Shown piece after piece: positions 52,747 to 62,949 of a stretch of DNA of 64,000 nucleotides. The DNA comes from Pyropia yezoensis (Eukaryota; Rhodophyta; Bangiophyceae; Bangiales; Bangiaceae). The notes beneath the pieces were generated by a model. The model was not told where the DNA came from, ran no database searches, and saw nothing but the letters and a program-made list of their open reading frames with translations. Each line of letters opens with the position of its first letter. The stretch's first letter is position 1. The DNA is taken from NCBI GenBank assembly GCA_009829735.1, contig CM020618.1, positions 30,418,894 through 30,482,893 of the forward strand, given 5' to 3'. The translations under genes were made by a program, and so were the position numbers.

Positions 52747-55700
52747 CTAATCCAAGTTCGTCCTAATCCTTGGGATTAGGTTGCGCAACTCTTTCACGTA
52801 TTGAACCGCCGCCGAATCGGCGTCGGGTTCCTCCGTGTCCACTGAGCGTACCTTAGGTAAACGTTCAATATTCGAGGCCTCCAATCGCCGAGGGCTTACG
52901 AAGGTCAGTGGGGCAACCCCAGTACTCGAATGTACCTGCATATTATATGCAGTCGTCAGTAGGGACACATAGCGATCCCATTCCCGTGGGTGCTCGGACG
53001 AGTACGTCCGTAGCTGTCGCATAATCGTCTTGTTATACCGTTCCACCTGACCATTGGTCTGGAGGTGATATGGGGTCGTGAAGTTGGTGGCGATCCCCAG
53101 GAGCCCCATGACTCCTTGGAAGTACACGGCAGCGAACTGAGGTCCGTTGTCCGTGAGCGTAGAATCCGGGATGCCGTAGGCAGCCACCCGATAGTCAATG
53201 AATGCCGAAGCTACCCCAAGGGCAGTGGTGTCCGACAGTGGGACGGCCCTCACCAATTTGGTGAAGCGATTAAACATTACCAGGAGCATGGTGTGACCAT
53301 TCTCCGTCTTCGGGAGCGGGCCCAACAAGTCCATCGCCACGGCTTGGAATGGCTCCCGCGCGGGGAAGAGCTTCATAGGAGACGTGTGCCTCTTGTCCGT
53401 TATGCGATTCCGAGTGCATCCTGGGCAGTTATAAACATACCCGTATACGTCCGCCACTAGGGCGGGCCAGTAAAAATACTGCCGCATCGTACGATACATC
53501 TTCCGAGACCCCGGGTGACCCGCCGTGGGCGCGTCATGGTACATTTCCAGAACCCGCTTTTGAAGCGACTCTGGAACGACCCATTGGTTGTTCCCCCTGA
53601 GGAGGGAATGGCGACACAGTACACCATCGTCATCTTCGAAGAAGAAGGCATTGCGTTGCCAACGGGCATCCTTCGGAGAGACCATAGGCCCCTCCAAGCG
53701 ACGCTGCTTGCAAAACCCATCCGAAGCCTGGGCCTCAATGAGCTCTCGGAGCGTAATCTTGCCGAGGCCCTTAGGGCTCCGGTCCGTAAGGGCCTTTGCT
53801 GACCTCGTCACCGCTAGAACGGGGATTTGATCATTCAGAGGCGTCTTATCCAAGCCATCCGTAGGAAGGCGCGATAGGGCATCAGCCACCTTGTGGTCCT
53901 TACCCGGCTTGTGCTTAATCTGGTACGAATATTCCGCCAAGCGGAGTCTCCAGCCCGTAAGGCGTCGATTGGGACTACTACTCGTCATCACCGAAGTGAG
54001 GGCGGAGTGCTCACAACGTACCAGAAATTCGGTCCCTTCCAAGAAGGAACGCAGGTAGGTCACAAACCATACGACCCCTAGGGCCTCAATTTCTGTGGCA
54101 CAATAGTTCCGATCCGCCGGGGATAAACCCCGACTAAAATACCCAACGGGGAGATACTCCCCGTCCTCTTGCTGCTGCAGCAAGGCACAGCCCAGTTGCT
54201 CATAGCTGGCATCCACCTCCACAATATAATGGGCTCCCTCCCGAGGGATTGCCAAAATAGGAGGCTTCAGAAGACAGTCGCGGAGCTCCTCGAACGCCGC
54301 TTGAGTCTCCTCCGTAGGAGGAGGTAGTTCCTTGGCCAGATGCGTACTAGTCAGCATGTTCAGCGGCCGAGCGATACGGGCAAAATTGGGGACAAACCTT
54401 CGGTATACCCCGCACATGCCCAAAAAACTCTTCAGCTGCGTTTGCGTACGCGGATAATGTAGCCCCTTCAGGGCCTTGGTGTTCTTCTCATTCACGGCCA
54501 CCCGCCCTGGGCGGATGACATGTCCCAGATATTCAACCTCCCTCTGGAAGAGGTGACACTTGGACGCCTTCAGCGATACGCCGTTATCCTTGAGAAGGCT
54601 CAATACGTGCTCCAGGTGGTGCAGATGCTCCTCGTCCGAGCGAGAGAAGACGATAACATCGTCTAGATATACTAGGCACGTCTGCCACTTCACGCCGGCC
54701 AGGATAATATCCATGGCTCGTTGAAAAGTCGCTGGAGCATTGCAGAGCCCAAAGGGCAACCGCGTACATTGCCACGTGCCCTTATGGCATGTGAAGGCCG
54801 TAAGGTGCCTATCCTCTGGGGCAATTGGGATTTGCCAATATCCGGCGTTGCAATCTAGGGTGCTAAACACCCTGACCTCCCCTAGGGAGTCCAAACATTC
54901 GTCCATCCTTGAGATGGGATACGCGTCCTTCACCGTGACGAGGTTGAGCCGCCGGTAGTCAATACAAAACCGGGGCGTGCCGTCCTGCTTCGGGACGATC
55001 ACCACGGGACTAGCCCACTCGCCTCTGGCGGGTTCAATAACTTCCAGTTTTCGCATTTGTTCCACTTGCTCCCCTTCCAGCTGGCGGTGCTTGTGCCCTG
55101 CCTTGTAGGGATGTTGCCTTACCGGGGTTGCCCCGGGTTTTAAGCGGATACGATGTGCGGTATTCTTGATGAGCCCAAGAGTACCATCCCATAGGGATTT
55201 GTATTTCTCCACCAGCTCCAAGAGCTGGCCACGTAGGGCTTCGGGGACCTCTCCTAGGTCCACCTCGGAATAAGCGCCCTCCGGCTTCGCCGCGGGACCT
55301 TCGCTCAGCTTTTGCATCTCTTCTTGAGAGACACTCAGTATAGGTCCTTGATAGGAGGAGATTGACGCCACCACCGCCCCAACGGGGAGGCGGACAATCC
55401 TTGGCGTAGGATTCATCATTTGCACGGCGTACGGGGCGTCCGAGTTTAGCTCCGCAGGGCCGTTGGCCACGTGAACCCCATACCTGGAGGCGATCCGGGG
55501 CTGCCCGGAAATAATCCCGTGGCCCTGGAACTGCCCTCTCACCTTCACGTGGGAGATAACCCCAGGCTTCAGCTTCAGCTTGTGACACAACCTGAGCTTA
55601 GCGGTCTTGGCCTTCGGAAAAGCGCACACAGAGCTCCACCTTGTGGGGCCGGATTCCACGTCCTCCATATCCCGAAGGATGGGGACGACCATCCCTGTCT

Positions 55701-56211
55701 TGAGGGTGACCGTTTGGTCCTCACAGGTGATGGTTTTCACTTCGGTATCTCCGAAGGAGTTACCTAATATGACGGGTACCGCCAGATTATCGATCACTCC
55801 AAAGCAGACGTAGGAAACTTGGTCTCCCACTTGTACGCCTAAGCGCACAGTTCCTCGAATGGGGAGCAACCCCCCATTCAGGTCAAAGTATAATACGTTC
55901 TCCAGCTCCCCTAGAGGCTGGAGCCTCAATCCCTTAGGGAGCAATGAGCTTCGAATCAGGGAGGGCCCACTGCCGGTATCCAGGACAGCGTGTAGAGCAT
56001 GCTCTACCCCTTCAGTAGCAAACAAGTGTACAGCCAGCTGATAGCTGGATGATGGCATAAACGCGCAAATAACATTTTCCCGTTTCACCCCCTTAGGGAG
56101 TGCCAGTAATGCAGGCTTATTCGTCCGAGGGCGGCGCAATACCCTCATCGGTCTCCCCTCATCATTGGACGCATTGGGGGAAACCGGTGGGGAACCGCCC
56201 TTCAGGCGTTT
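52747..56211 (-). CDS. pol: Pol polyprotein of element 2: protease, RT, RNase H, integrase
   Basis: Expressed by -1 frameshifting from gag; the frame is open from about 56230, with the first ATG at 56148. Protease: HAVLDTGSGPSLI and LAVPVILGNSFG. RT: GTPRFCIDYRRLN, FGLCNAPATFQRAMD and the catalytic YLDDVIVFS. RNase H: YIVEVDASYEQLGCALLQ and NYCATEIEALGVVW. Integrase: zinc finger HDAPTAGHPG ... CPGCTRN, then D in MDLLGPLPK, D in LTDNGPQF and E in GQVERYNK. All catalytic residues are present. The frame is 1133 codons from the ATG to the TAG at 52747, beyond which the C-terminal part continues. The element would be near functional apart from two stops. Confidence 0.95.
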   Translation of the reverse strand, partial: KRLKGGSPPVSPNASNDEGRPMRVLRRPRTNKPALLALPKGVKRENVICAFMPSSSYQLAVHLFATEGVEHALHAVLDTGSGPSLIRSSLLPKGLRLQPLGELENVLYFDLNGGLLPIRGTVRLGVQVGDQVSYVCFGVIDNLAVPVILGNSFGDTEVKTITCEDQTVTLKTGMVVPILRDMEDVESGPTRWSSVCAFPKAKTAKLRLCHKLKLKPGVISHVKVRGQFQGHGIISGQPRIASRYGVHVANGPAELNSDAPYAVQMMNPTPRIVRLPVGAVVASISSYQGPILSVSQEEMQKLSEGPAAKPEGAYSEVDLGEVPEALRGQLLELVEKYKSLWDGTLGLIKNTAHRIRLKPGATPVRQHPYKAGHKHRQLEGEQVEQMRKLEVIEPARGEWASPVVIVPKQDGTPRFCIDYRRLNLVTVKDAYPISRMDECLDSLGEVRVFSTLDCNAGYWQIPIAPEDRHLTAFTCHKGTWQCTRLPFGLCNAPATFQRAMDIILAGVKWQTCLVYLDDVIVFSRSDEEHLHHLEHVLSLLKDNGVSLKASKCHLFQREVEYLGHVIRPGRVAVNEKNTKALKGLHYPRTQTQLKSFLGMCGVYRRFVPNFARIARPLNMLTSTHLAKELPPPTEETQAAFEELRDCLLKPPILAIPREGAHYIVEVDASYEQLGCALLQQQEDGEYLPVGYFSRGLSPADRNYCATEIEALGVVWFVTYLRSFLEGTEFLVRCEHSALTSVMTSSSPNRRLTGWRLRLAEYSYQIKHKPGKDHKVADALSRLPTDGLDKTPLNDQIPVLAVTRSAKALTDRSPKGLGKITLRELIEAQASDGFCKQRRLEGPMVSPKDARWQRNAFFFEDDDGVLCRHSLLRGNNQWVVPESLQKRVLEMYHDAPTAGHPGSRKMYRTMRQYFYWPALVADVYGYVYNCPGCTRNRITDKRHTSPMKLFPAREPFQAVAMDLLGPLPKTENGHTMLLVMFNRFTKLVRAVPLSDTTALGVASAFIDYRVAAYGIPDSTLTDNGPQFAAVYFQGVMGLLGIATNFTTPYHLQTNGQVERYNKTIMRQLRTYSSEHPREWDRYVSLLTTAYNMQVHSSTGVAPLTFVSPRRLEASNIERLPKVRSVDTEEPDADSAAVQYVKELRNLIPRIRTNLD

Positions 56212-57923
56212 CCCGAAGTTGATAACTCAGATGAGCTCCCCTTAGGGGAACTCGCTCGCTCTTCCTTCCCCGTCGGGGAGGGCACGACAGCAGCAACCGC
56301 CCCACTCGCACGAGCAGCGGCTCGAGCCGCTCTGCGCTCGGCGCGTGCCTTGGTCATCCGGTTCTGAGTCTCCCCAGGGAGGTGTGGGCAATCTGCCATC
56401 CAGTGTGATGTATTATTGCAGATATGGCAGGGGAAGGGCTCTCGTTTCCCGTCCGTCCCCCGTGACCCCCCAGAGGGTCGTGATTCCCTGTAGGAAGAAG
56501 CAAACGCCTCCCCCACCTCCGGGTGGGACGACGTAACGGCTGCCAGAGCGCGACGCGCCATACGACGGGCGTGGCGCTCTGCGTCTTCCTTAACCTTAAG
56601 CTCTGCGGCGGCGGCCTGAATCCGCCGTCGAAAATCTCCTGCGCGTTGGGCATATTGCACCACCAGCTCAATAGGAGCATGAGGGTGGTCAGCTACGTAG
56701 TTCCGCACCTCGTGCCGAATCTCCCACCATGTGCCTTGAATATAGCGGGCTCGGACCTGGCCCGAAGTTTGTATGTATCCACACTTAGCGTGGAGTTCCA
56801 TGAGACGGCGGTGAAACCCCGTCTCTGTCTCATCCTCCTCTTGGGAGGCGCCATTAAAAATGGCCTCCTGTTCATTTAGGAGATGCTCATCTGCGTACAT
56901 GCGCAAAAGCCAGATCACAAGTTCCAAATAGGAAGTTACTTCTCCAGTACGCCGGCTGTGATCGACGGACGGGCGGATTCGATAAAGGTCCCTCTTCAAG
57001 GGATCCTTAGTAAATTCGGGGAGGAGGAGCAAAGCTCGCCCCTCTGAGAGGCCGTTATCATTCGCCGCCTTCACGAAGCGGTTGAGAAATTCGAAGACTC
57101 CCAGAGGAGGGTCTCCCCCCCACTCACAATCGCGACCAAATATGCTGGACAGGTCCTTACGCTTCTTACCCAGGCCTTTGGCCTCGGTTCCCGATACTCG
57201 GTTGTCCTTGTTCTTGAGAGCTTAGGTCTGACAATCCAGAAGACTCGCATAGCGGTCATCAGTCGGAATAATCTTCGGGGGAATCTCCCGTAGGGGGACT
57301 CTCCCCGGTCCTGCCTGAGCGGAAACCGCTCGGACGACAGGTCGCGAGCACCGACGGCGCTCGGGAGGCGAAGCCTCCCCTCCGGAATAATCCGAAGTCG
57401 ACTCAAGTGACGAGCTGGGACGCCGGCCACGCTGGCGCTCTCGCTTCGTCACGCTTCGTTCCATAAAACTCAACCGTTGGTTGAGCGGGGTTAGGAGGCC
57501 GCTAACAGCTTCCACCATCGCTTTCTTCCATTCCTCCGTAGGAGTATCCGATCCAGGAGCCACAAACGCTCGGGGCGTCTCCTTAGGAGACGATGCCCCC
57601 ACAGCGGGAACAGGAGGGGTGAGCGTTCCCTCAGAACCCATCCCCGCCACGGGATGGACCCCAGGGAGGTCGCCGAGGCCGATTGAATTCCCCCCCTCGC
57701 GTCCCGTCCGCGGCGGGAAGAAAGGTTCGCCCAATGGGCCCCCCGAACCGATTTTCAGCGAGGGTAGACGAGTGGTCACCCTACGGGTGGCCAGGTCGTC
57801 CAGTCCAGCCCCGAGGGCGTGAGTCGGAAGAGCAGCTCCCGTCGCGCTCTCCCTCGTCACGGACGAACCGCCCTCAAGAACTCCCGTCTCCCCCCGAGGG
57901 GGATTCTTCTTGTTATCTGACAT
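56202..57923 (-). pseudogene. gag: gag of element 2 with one internal TAA
   Basis: ATG at 57923. The N-terminal part is Pro/Gly-rich, then basic and Ser-rich. TAA at 57222-57224 interrupts the frame just before the capsid-like region; the matching codon in element 3 gag (DCETYALHNK) encodes Tyr. Downstream, FEFLNRFVKAANDNGLSEG and YLELVIWLLRMYADEHLLNE are capsid-like. The nucleocapsid carries a perfect CCHC zinc knuckle (CHICNNTSHWMADC) at about 56400-56440. Gag stops at TGA 56202, six bases after the frameshift heptamer. Confidence 0.9.
56208..56214 (-). promoter_or_regulatory. -1 ribosomal frameshift heptamer G_GGA_AAC
   Basis: Read on the minus strand the heptamer is GGGAAAC, in the exact zero-frame phase (G_GGA_AAC) required for tandem slippage. 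The gag TGA follows one codon later, and the pol frame is entered by -1. The following GC-rich sequence includes CGGT-TCCCC-ACCG, a small potential stem-loop. Confidence 0.8.
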
Positions 57924-58019
57924 CACGACTACCGCGTTTCCTTAGGGAGGACAGAGCACAACCACAGAAAGAGTACGAAGAAGGGGTAGACCCCTTTGGC
58001 CAGAAGGAACCTAGTCCCC

Positions 58020-58037
58020 TCCCCCGCTGATCCACCA
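58020..58037 (-). other. Primer-binding site, element 2
   Basis: TGGTGGATCAGCGGGGGA on the minus strand, two bases after the 5' LTR. It matches 16 of 18 bases of the site in elements 1 and 3. Confidence 0.75.
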
Positions 58038-58039
58038 AA

Positions 58040-58719
58040 TGTAGTGGTTAGGCGCCTAGCACCCAGAACACACAGAGAAACGACCCACCAAGAACGCGGG
58101 GAGACCGGAGAGATACAGAACCGCCGACCGCCTGGCTGGTTCACGCGGGGATCCGCGACCAGGACGACAGTGTTCAAGCACACGCAAGTCTGTTTTTTTC
58201 GAAGGGGGAAGCAACGCGCACCCCCACGCACATTCTTACCCTCTCTCATCCGCACCCAGCAACCCTCCAACCCGGGCCACGTGCGAGCCAATCAAAACCC
58301 TCCAACATGTCCGGAGGGCCCCCTCCCCCACGGATCATCCCTGCCAGCGGGGCAGGAATCTCCAAGATACGGGGGAAGAGGAGCCCCGCCGGACATCAGT
58401 GCCAACACTCAAGATCTCCCCAATCTCACAATCACGCAAAATATACAATCAAAATCCAAACCCCAAATGCATCCCATCCCGGAATATTGACCAATGGCCA
58501 ATTCCGGTCAGGGGAAATTCCCATACACTAGAAATCCCAACATGGGCTCCAGAACCAATGGCGACCCGGTCCCATCTCCATAGGAGGGGACCAATCGGAA
58601 GCCAGTAAAATCCCAAGGGGCCAAATCGGCCCCGTCCTCCTCACTAGGAAGGTGGGCACAGGGGTACGACGCGATCTCTTCGAGGTCCCCCTACGTGGAG
58701 GGCCCATAGGGTCCCTACA
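58040..58719 (-). repeat. 5' LTR of element 2
   Basis: 680 bp, TG...CA. The right flank GTCCC (58720-58724) repeats the left flank of the element. Confidence 0.95.
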
Positions 58720-60240
58720 GTCCCGAGACGGTCAGCGCTTGGCGCCGGGAAGAGGCCCGCGGTTGGGTCACGGGTACCATGACTCACAAGGTCCTTCGGG
58801 TCGTGGACTGGTCCTGTCCCGGGAACGCGTTCCGGAAACAGATGACCGCTATGCCCCAAGCTCGGATCCCTGTCAAGACCGATCGATCCCAGTCGGTAGC
58901 GGTGGTTCGGCACGCGGGAGAGGTCGGGTACTTGGAGCGGTTCAAGGGTATCCGTGACGAGGTTACCAAGGGGACCCTGCCTGCGGCCCCGAGTCCCGAC
59001 TACATCGTGCTCCCCTCTTCCTACTTGGACCCCGCTTCCTTCAAGCCGTCCCATGCGGACCTGTTGATCAGTCGGCTCCATCGGGACAAGAACGGGATCC
59101 TTGCCGGCTGGCACAAGCAAGAGTTCCCAAGATGCCCAGCTACCCTCCGTGAGCTCCACTACCTCCGGGTACCCCACTGGTTCCGTTCACGTCGAGGTTC
59201 CTTTTGGGGCCCTGGTGGAACTACCTCTGGTCCAGTGCTACTTTGGGGACCTCTTTCGTGCTTCGGATCCCTTCGCCTGGTTCGTGTTCCGGACCGAGTG
59301 GGCCACGAACTGTGCCCTGTATACCCTGGAGCGGGCCCTGGGTTCCGGTGAGATGTGCCTTCTTCCTCGTCTCCTTCGGACCTGGATCGACCGTGTCGGG
59401 GTCCCAGATATTTGCAAGGGTCCCAGTGGCGTGGACAAGAAAGCGGCGCGGGACCTCAAGGCACTTATGGTTCTTAGTGACCGGGTGGTCGGAGCCCCGG
59501 GGCTCCGTACGCGTTTGGGTCCGGCGGCTTTCAACCGCAAGGACCGTACTTCCTATGTCCTGGTACGGTTCGAGACCCGGGACGGGACCTGGGCGGCGCT
59601 CGTGGACGACGATCTGGCTCCCTTGGACCTTCCTTACTCGCCGGACATCTTGGACGCTCGGGAGTTTGTCGGGCCCAAGGGCGGGAACGTGGGTCAGTCG
59701 GACGAGATTGTGCCCGTGAGTGGGTCCGGTGGTCCTGGTGCTCCTGGTGCCCCTGGTGCCCGGTCGTCGGGCTCCCTTGCTCAACGTGACCCTGCTCTGG
59801 GAAGCCGTACCGTCTACGTGGCCAACTTGTTGGCCCATGGCGAGGTACCGGATGAGGAACTTCGGGACCTTGAGGGCAGCCTGGCTACCTCGACGGTTCT
59901 GGGGCTCCGTGGTTTCTTTGGCGGGTCCGCGGACGTCTTGGCCCATGCTCACGTGGGGCCTTTGCTCTCGACTTCCCTCCACACTACGGTCAACATTGGG
60001 TCCCGTGTAGCCGAATGGACCCGGGTCCAGACGGGTTCCTCGACGCCGGACTACAAGAGCCTGTTGGCAATCGTGGACCGTTATGGTATCCGTGGGGACC
60101 TGGGGTCAGAGTTGGCCACGGCCGAGGAGGTGGCCCGTAAGAGTTGGCATGGGGTCCGTGAGGGCTCCCGGGTCCGAGGTCGGGACGATATGGACCAAGA
60201 CACTGACCCTCGTGCTGAGAGCCGGGCCCGTTACCAGTGA
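58720..60240 (+). pseudogene. aORF of element O, 3' part, one frameshift
   Basis: Continues from the 5' part across element 2 in the same frame (ETVSAWRREEARGWV, RIPVKTDRSQSV, VGYLERFKGIRDEV, LHYLRVPHWF). One single-base break occurs near 59180, after which the next frame carries on to TGA 60240 (EVPFGALVELPLVQCYF, DLAPLDLPYSPDIL, VYVANLLAHGEVPDEEL). It is clearly homologous to the element 1 aORF over its whole length, with conservative substitutions throughout. Confidence 0.9.
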
Positions 60241-60633
60241 GTCACACAGAGGGGAGGGACCCGAGGTAACAATGGATCGTTCTTGCATGTAGTAGTGATT
60301 TTGGTCCAAGGAGTCATAAAGTCTCTATGTTTGTCAGCTCCGTCGGAACCCCTTCTTCAATGTTGACCATAGGGACCTCCTTCCGACTTAGCCGCATACC
60401 TGGTTCAAAGGGACCCATACCAGCCCAGACGGGAAAATGGGGAACAAAAGGGAGGGAACGGGGGGGGTTCATAGGCAAGGAGAAAAGAAGTAAATCTCCA
60501 TTCAAAAAAACCATTATCAATAAAACCCCTCCTGTTGATTAGATGTTTCCCCAACCCACCCAGGTTGAACTCCTGACCTCCTTGTTGACCCCTCCCGATG
60601 ACTGGTCCCATAGTTCGTTCCATTGACGGACCG
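60241..60633. other. Convergent spacer in element O
   Basis: 393 bp between the 3' ends of the aORF (plus) and pol (minus). AT-richer, no ORF conserved with element 1. Confidence 0.6.
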
Positions 60634-62361
60634 TCAGGCCTGCCTTTGTGTTTCCATTTCAGGATCAATAACGGGACCACAGATCCGCACCCGGTTCAAG
60701 GTTCCAGGGCCACACAGCATAGATTGCCTTAAAGGGTTCCAGTAGTGCCACGGCCTCTTCCTCCCGCAGTGGGGGTTCGGTACCAACACGTTCACAGTAC
60801 TGAACATCCTTGCCCTGTCGAACTTATGACACGGCTCCCATGTGTCCTCGGTCACTGCGTACCCCCACCAGCGGACCAGGAGCCATAGGTTCCCATCACT
60901 GTCCCGGTCGTGTCCCACAAAACGTTCCCAGACAAAAGGGGTGCCTGAGTCTTCGTAGTCCATAGGTACAACCGGGTCTTGTGGCCCGTGTAGACGGGAC
61001 GTGGAGTCAGTGTGTCCAGCAGGCGTGGGTGCCCGGGCCCAATGGTCACTGCTTACCCTGTCACGGATCCCCTCAACCAGAACCGTGAATGTGTGAGCGT
61101 CCCAGTCCACGATACGATAGGGACCCTTGACCTTCTGGTCCCACTTCTGCCGGCTGTCATCATTGGTATCAACGTAGACCCAGTCCCCGATACGTAGAGC
61201 CTTGTTAACCGGAGTGACCCGCTTGTCGTGCCCTCTCTTGTACCGCTTCTGTGCCAGGTGCAGGCTCTTACGGACCGTAAAGGCCAGGTTCCTTAGATGG
61301 TCCCGTCTCGCCTCTCGGACCTGTCGCGCGGTACCAGTGAACTCTTTAGGGTATGGGAAACCAGGAAGCTTGTCCAGGGCAAAGGTACGGACCCGGTCAG
61401 GGATCACGAATTCAAAAGGGGCCACACCGGTACTCTGTTGGGGCCTCGTGTTATAGGCAACCGTGAGTACGGAAACCAACTCGTCCCAATGGTCCTGGTG
61501 GTCCTCAACGTACGTGCGGAGCTGGGCCACTATGGTACGATTAAACCGTTCCACTTGTCCTTGGGTCTGGGGATGGTACGTGGTGGAGGTAACATGCTTG
61601 ATCCCAAGGAGCCCGCAAACGCCACGGAAGTATGTGGACGCTAATTGGGCCCCATTATCCGTTAGTAAGGTCTCCGGGGTACCATAGGAAGCCACCCACG
61701 TATCCAGAAAAGCCGAGGCCACCACTTCCGCGTCCTGGCTGCCAAGCGGAACCACTCGGGTCAGCTTGGTAAACCGGTCCACAATTACAAGAAGGTACCG
61801 GTTCCTGCTGACGGTCCAGGGTAAGGGGCCCAAGAGGTCAAGGCACACGTCCTTGAAGGGCTCCGTTGCAGGGAACAGTTTGAGCGGGTTGGTCCGCTGT
61901 CTCCCTTGGACCCTGCCCTTGGAACACGAGGTACAGTTGGAAACAAAGGCGTGCACATCTGCCACCATTGACTCCCAATAAAAAATCCGCCTCATAGAGG
62001 TGTACATCTTGTTTATGCCTGGGTGCCCTGCGTGTCCCGGTTCATGTTCCAAGCTCAGGACCTCTTGTTGTAGTGCCTTCGGGACCACGATCTGGACCGC
62101 TCGGTCAAGGGGAGCCGATCGTACCAGTAACCCTTCCGGCATTTCCCCGCACCTTGAGTTCATGTTCTGGTCCATCTCTTTCCGTAGATCCTGGCAACGC
62201 TGGTCCTGACCTTCGGCCTCGAGGGTCTTGTCGACTGTCAGAGGAGGGTACCGTGTGCCCTTCTTAAAGTTCGGCCGGGTCCAACCAGGAACAAAGTTAG
62301 CCAAGGTCAACAACGAGGGTATCTCGTCAGCTATAGGGCCCCTGTCATATCCCGTGGTATC
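60634..62361 (-). pseudogene. Integrase and chromodomain of element O, 5'-truncated
   Basis: Closely matches the element 1 integrase from TTGYDRGPIADEIPSLL onward: zinc finger HEPGHAGHPG ... CTSCSKG, DLLGPLP, LLTDNGAQ and GQVERFN, then chromodomain FVWERFVGHDRD ... LVRWWGYAVTEDTWEP. A one-base break after FDRA near 60810 shifts the last ~55 residues. The upstream part (protease, RT, RNase H) is absent because element 3 begins at 62362. The extension of the open frame to 62829 lies in the element 3 LTR and is not real. Confidence 0.9.
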
Positions 62362-62830
62362 TGTGGCAGTATTGAACCCCAGGTAGGGGGGCAACACGTG
62401 CCATGCAAGGGGCGGCAGGCCACTAGCCTGATCCGTTCCTCCCCCTGCATTTGGGTTCATATTCCCTAAGTTTGGGATAGTTAGCTTAGTAGTAAATCCA
62501 ACTTGGATTTGAGGGTTTTCTGCATTTATCGTCTTGAATTTTCGTGTGGCCCGGTGGGCAGGTGCTGGGGTGGGAGATTCTGAGTGGCGAGATTCTGAGT
62601 GGACCCTGGGGGGATAAGGGGAGGGACAGCGGGGCTTGGCCCTGCGTCCCCGTCCCGACCAAGAAACTGTTGGACCACACACCATCCTCTTGTTTGTCCG
62701 TGGGGGGTTTGCCCCACAACAGGGACAGAGTGTGTGCGACTTGCACTTCTTCCGGTTCCCCCGACACGGGAGGCAGCCCTTGCACACCGCCCCAACTTGG
62801 GTGCCGTGTGTGCATGTGGTTTTTGCCACA
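62362..62830 (+). repeat. 5' LTR of element 3
   Basis: 469 bp with 7-bp terminal inverted repeats TGTGGCA...TGCCACA. The left border is where homology of element O to element 1 stops; the right border is set by the primer-binding site. Confidence 0.8.
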
Positions 62831-62832
62831 TT

Positions 62833-62850
62833 TGGTGGAGCAGCAGGGGA
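62833..62850 (+). other. Primer-binding site, element 3
   Basis: TGGTGGAGCAGCAGGGGA, two bases after the LTR, identical to that of element 1. Confidence 0.75.
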
Positions 62851-62949
62851 CAGAGGTAAACTTTACCTCCGGGTGCACCCGGGTGTAGGGGGCCCTCTGT
62901 CTCAGAGGAACGGTGGTCTTGGACCGTGTCATACGGATCGTCAGCCAAC

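Larger units (their letters stand above)
48994..58719 (-). mobile_element. Ty3/gypsy LTR element 2, complete, nested in element O
   Basis: LTRs at 58040-58719 (5', on the minus strand) and 48994-49684 (3') have TG...CA ends and are flanked by a perfect GTCCC duplication (48989-48993 and 58720-58724). Minus-strand order: primer-binding site, gag with CCHC knuckle, -1 frameshift site, protease-RT-RNase H-integrase, C-terminal chromodomain-like part. A 596-codon ORF on the plus strand lies between pol and the 3' LTR. The sequence is far from element 1 (different LTR, moderately similar RT), so it is a separate lineage. Only two nonsense codons break gag-pol. Confidence 0.97.
47748..62361 (-). 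mobile_element. Element O: truncated relative of element 1, host of nested elements 2 and 3
   Basis: Read on the minus strand: integrase/chromodomain (60634-62361), spacer, opposite-strand ORF (60240 back to 48733, split by element 2), conserved leader, purine tract TAGTGAGGGGGCCA, and a partial 3' LTR (47748-48162). Everything upstream of integrase has been lost or replaced at the insertion of element 3 (62362). LTR, leader, aORF and integrase all match element 1, so both belong to one family. Confidence 0.9.

Noticed and set aside
62362-62829. N-terminal part of element O pol with Cys pairs
   Set aside because: This part of the open frame lies in the element 3 LTR; homology to element 1 pol starts only at about 62355.
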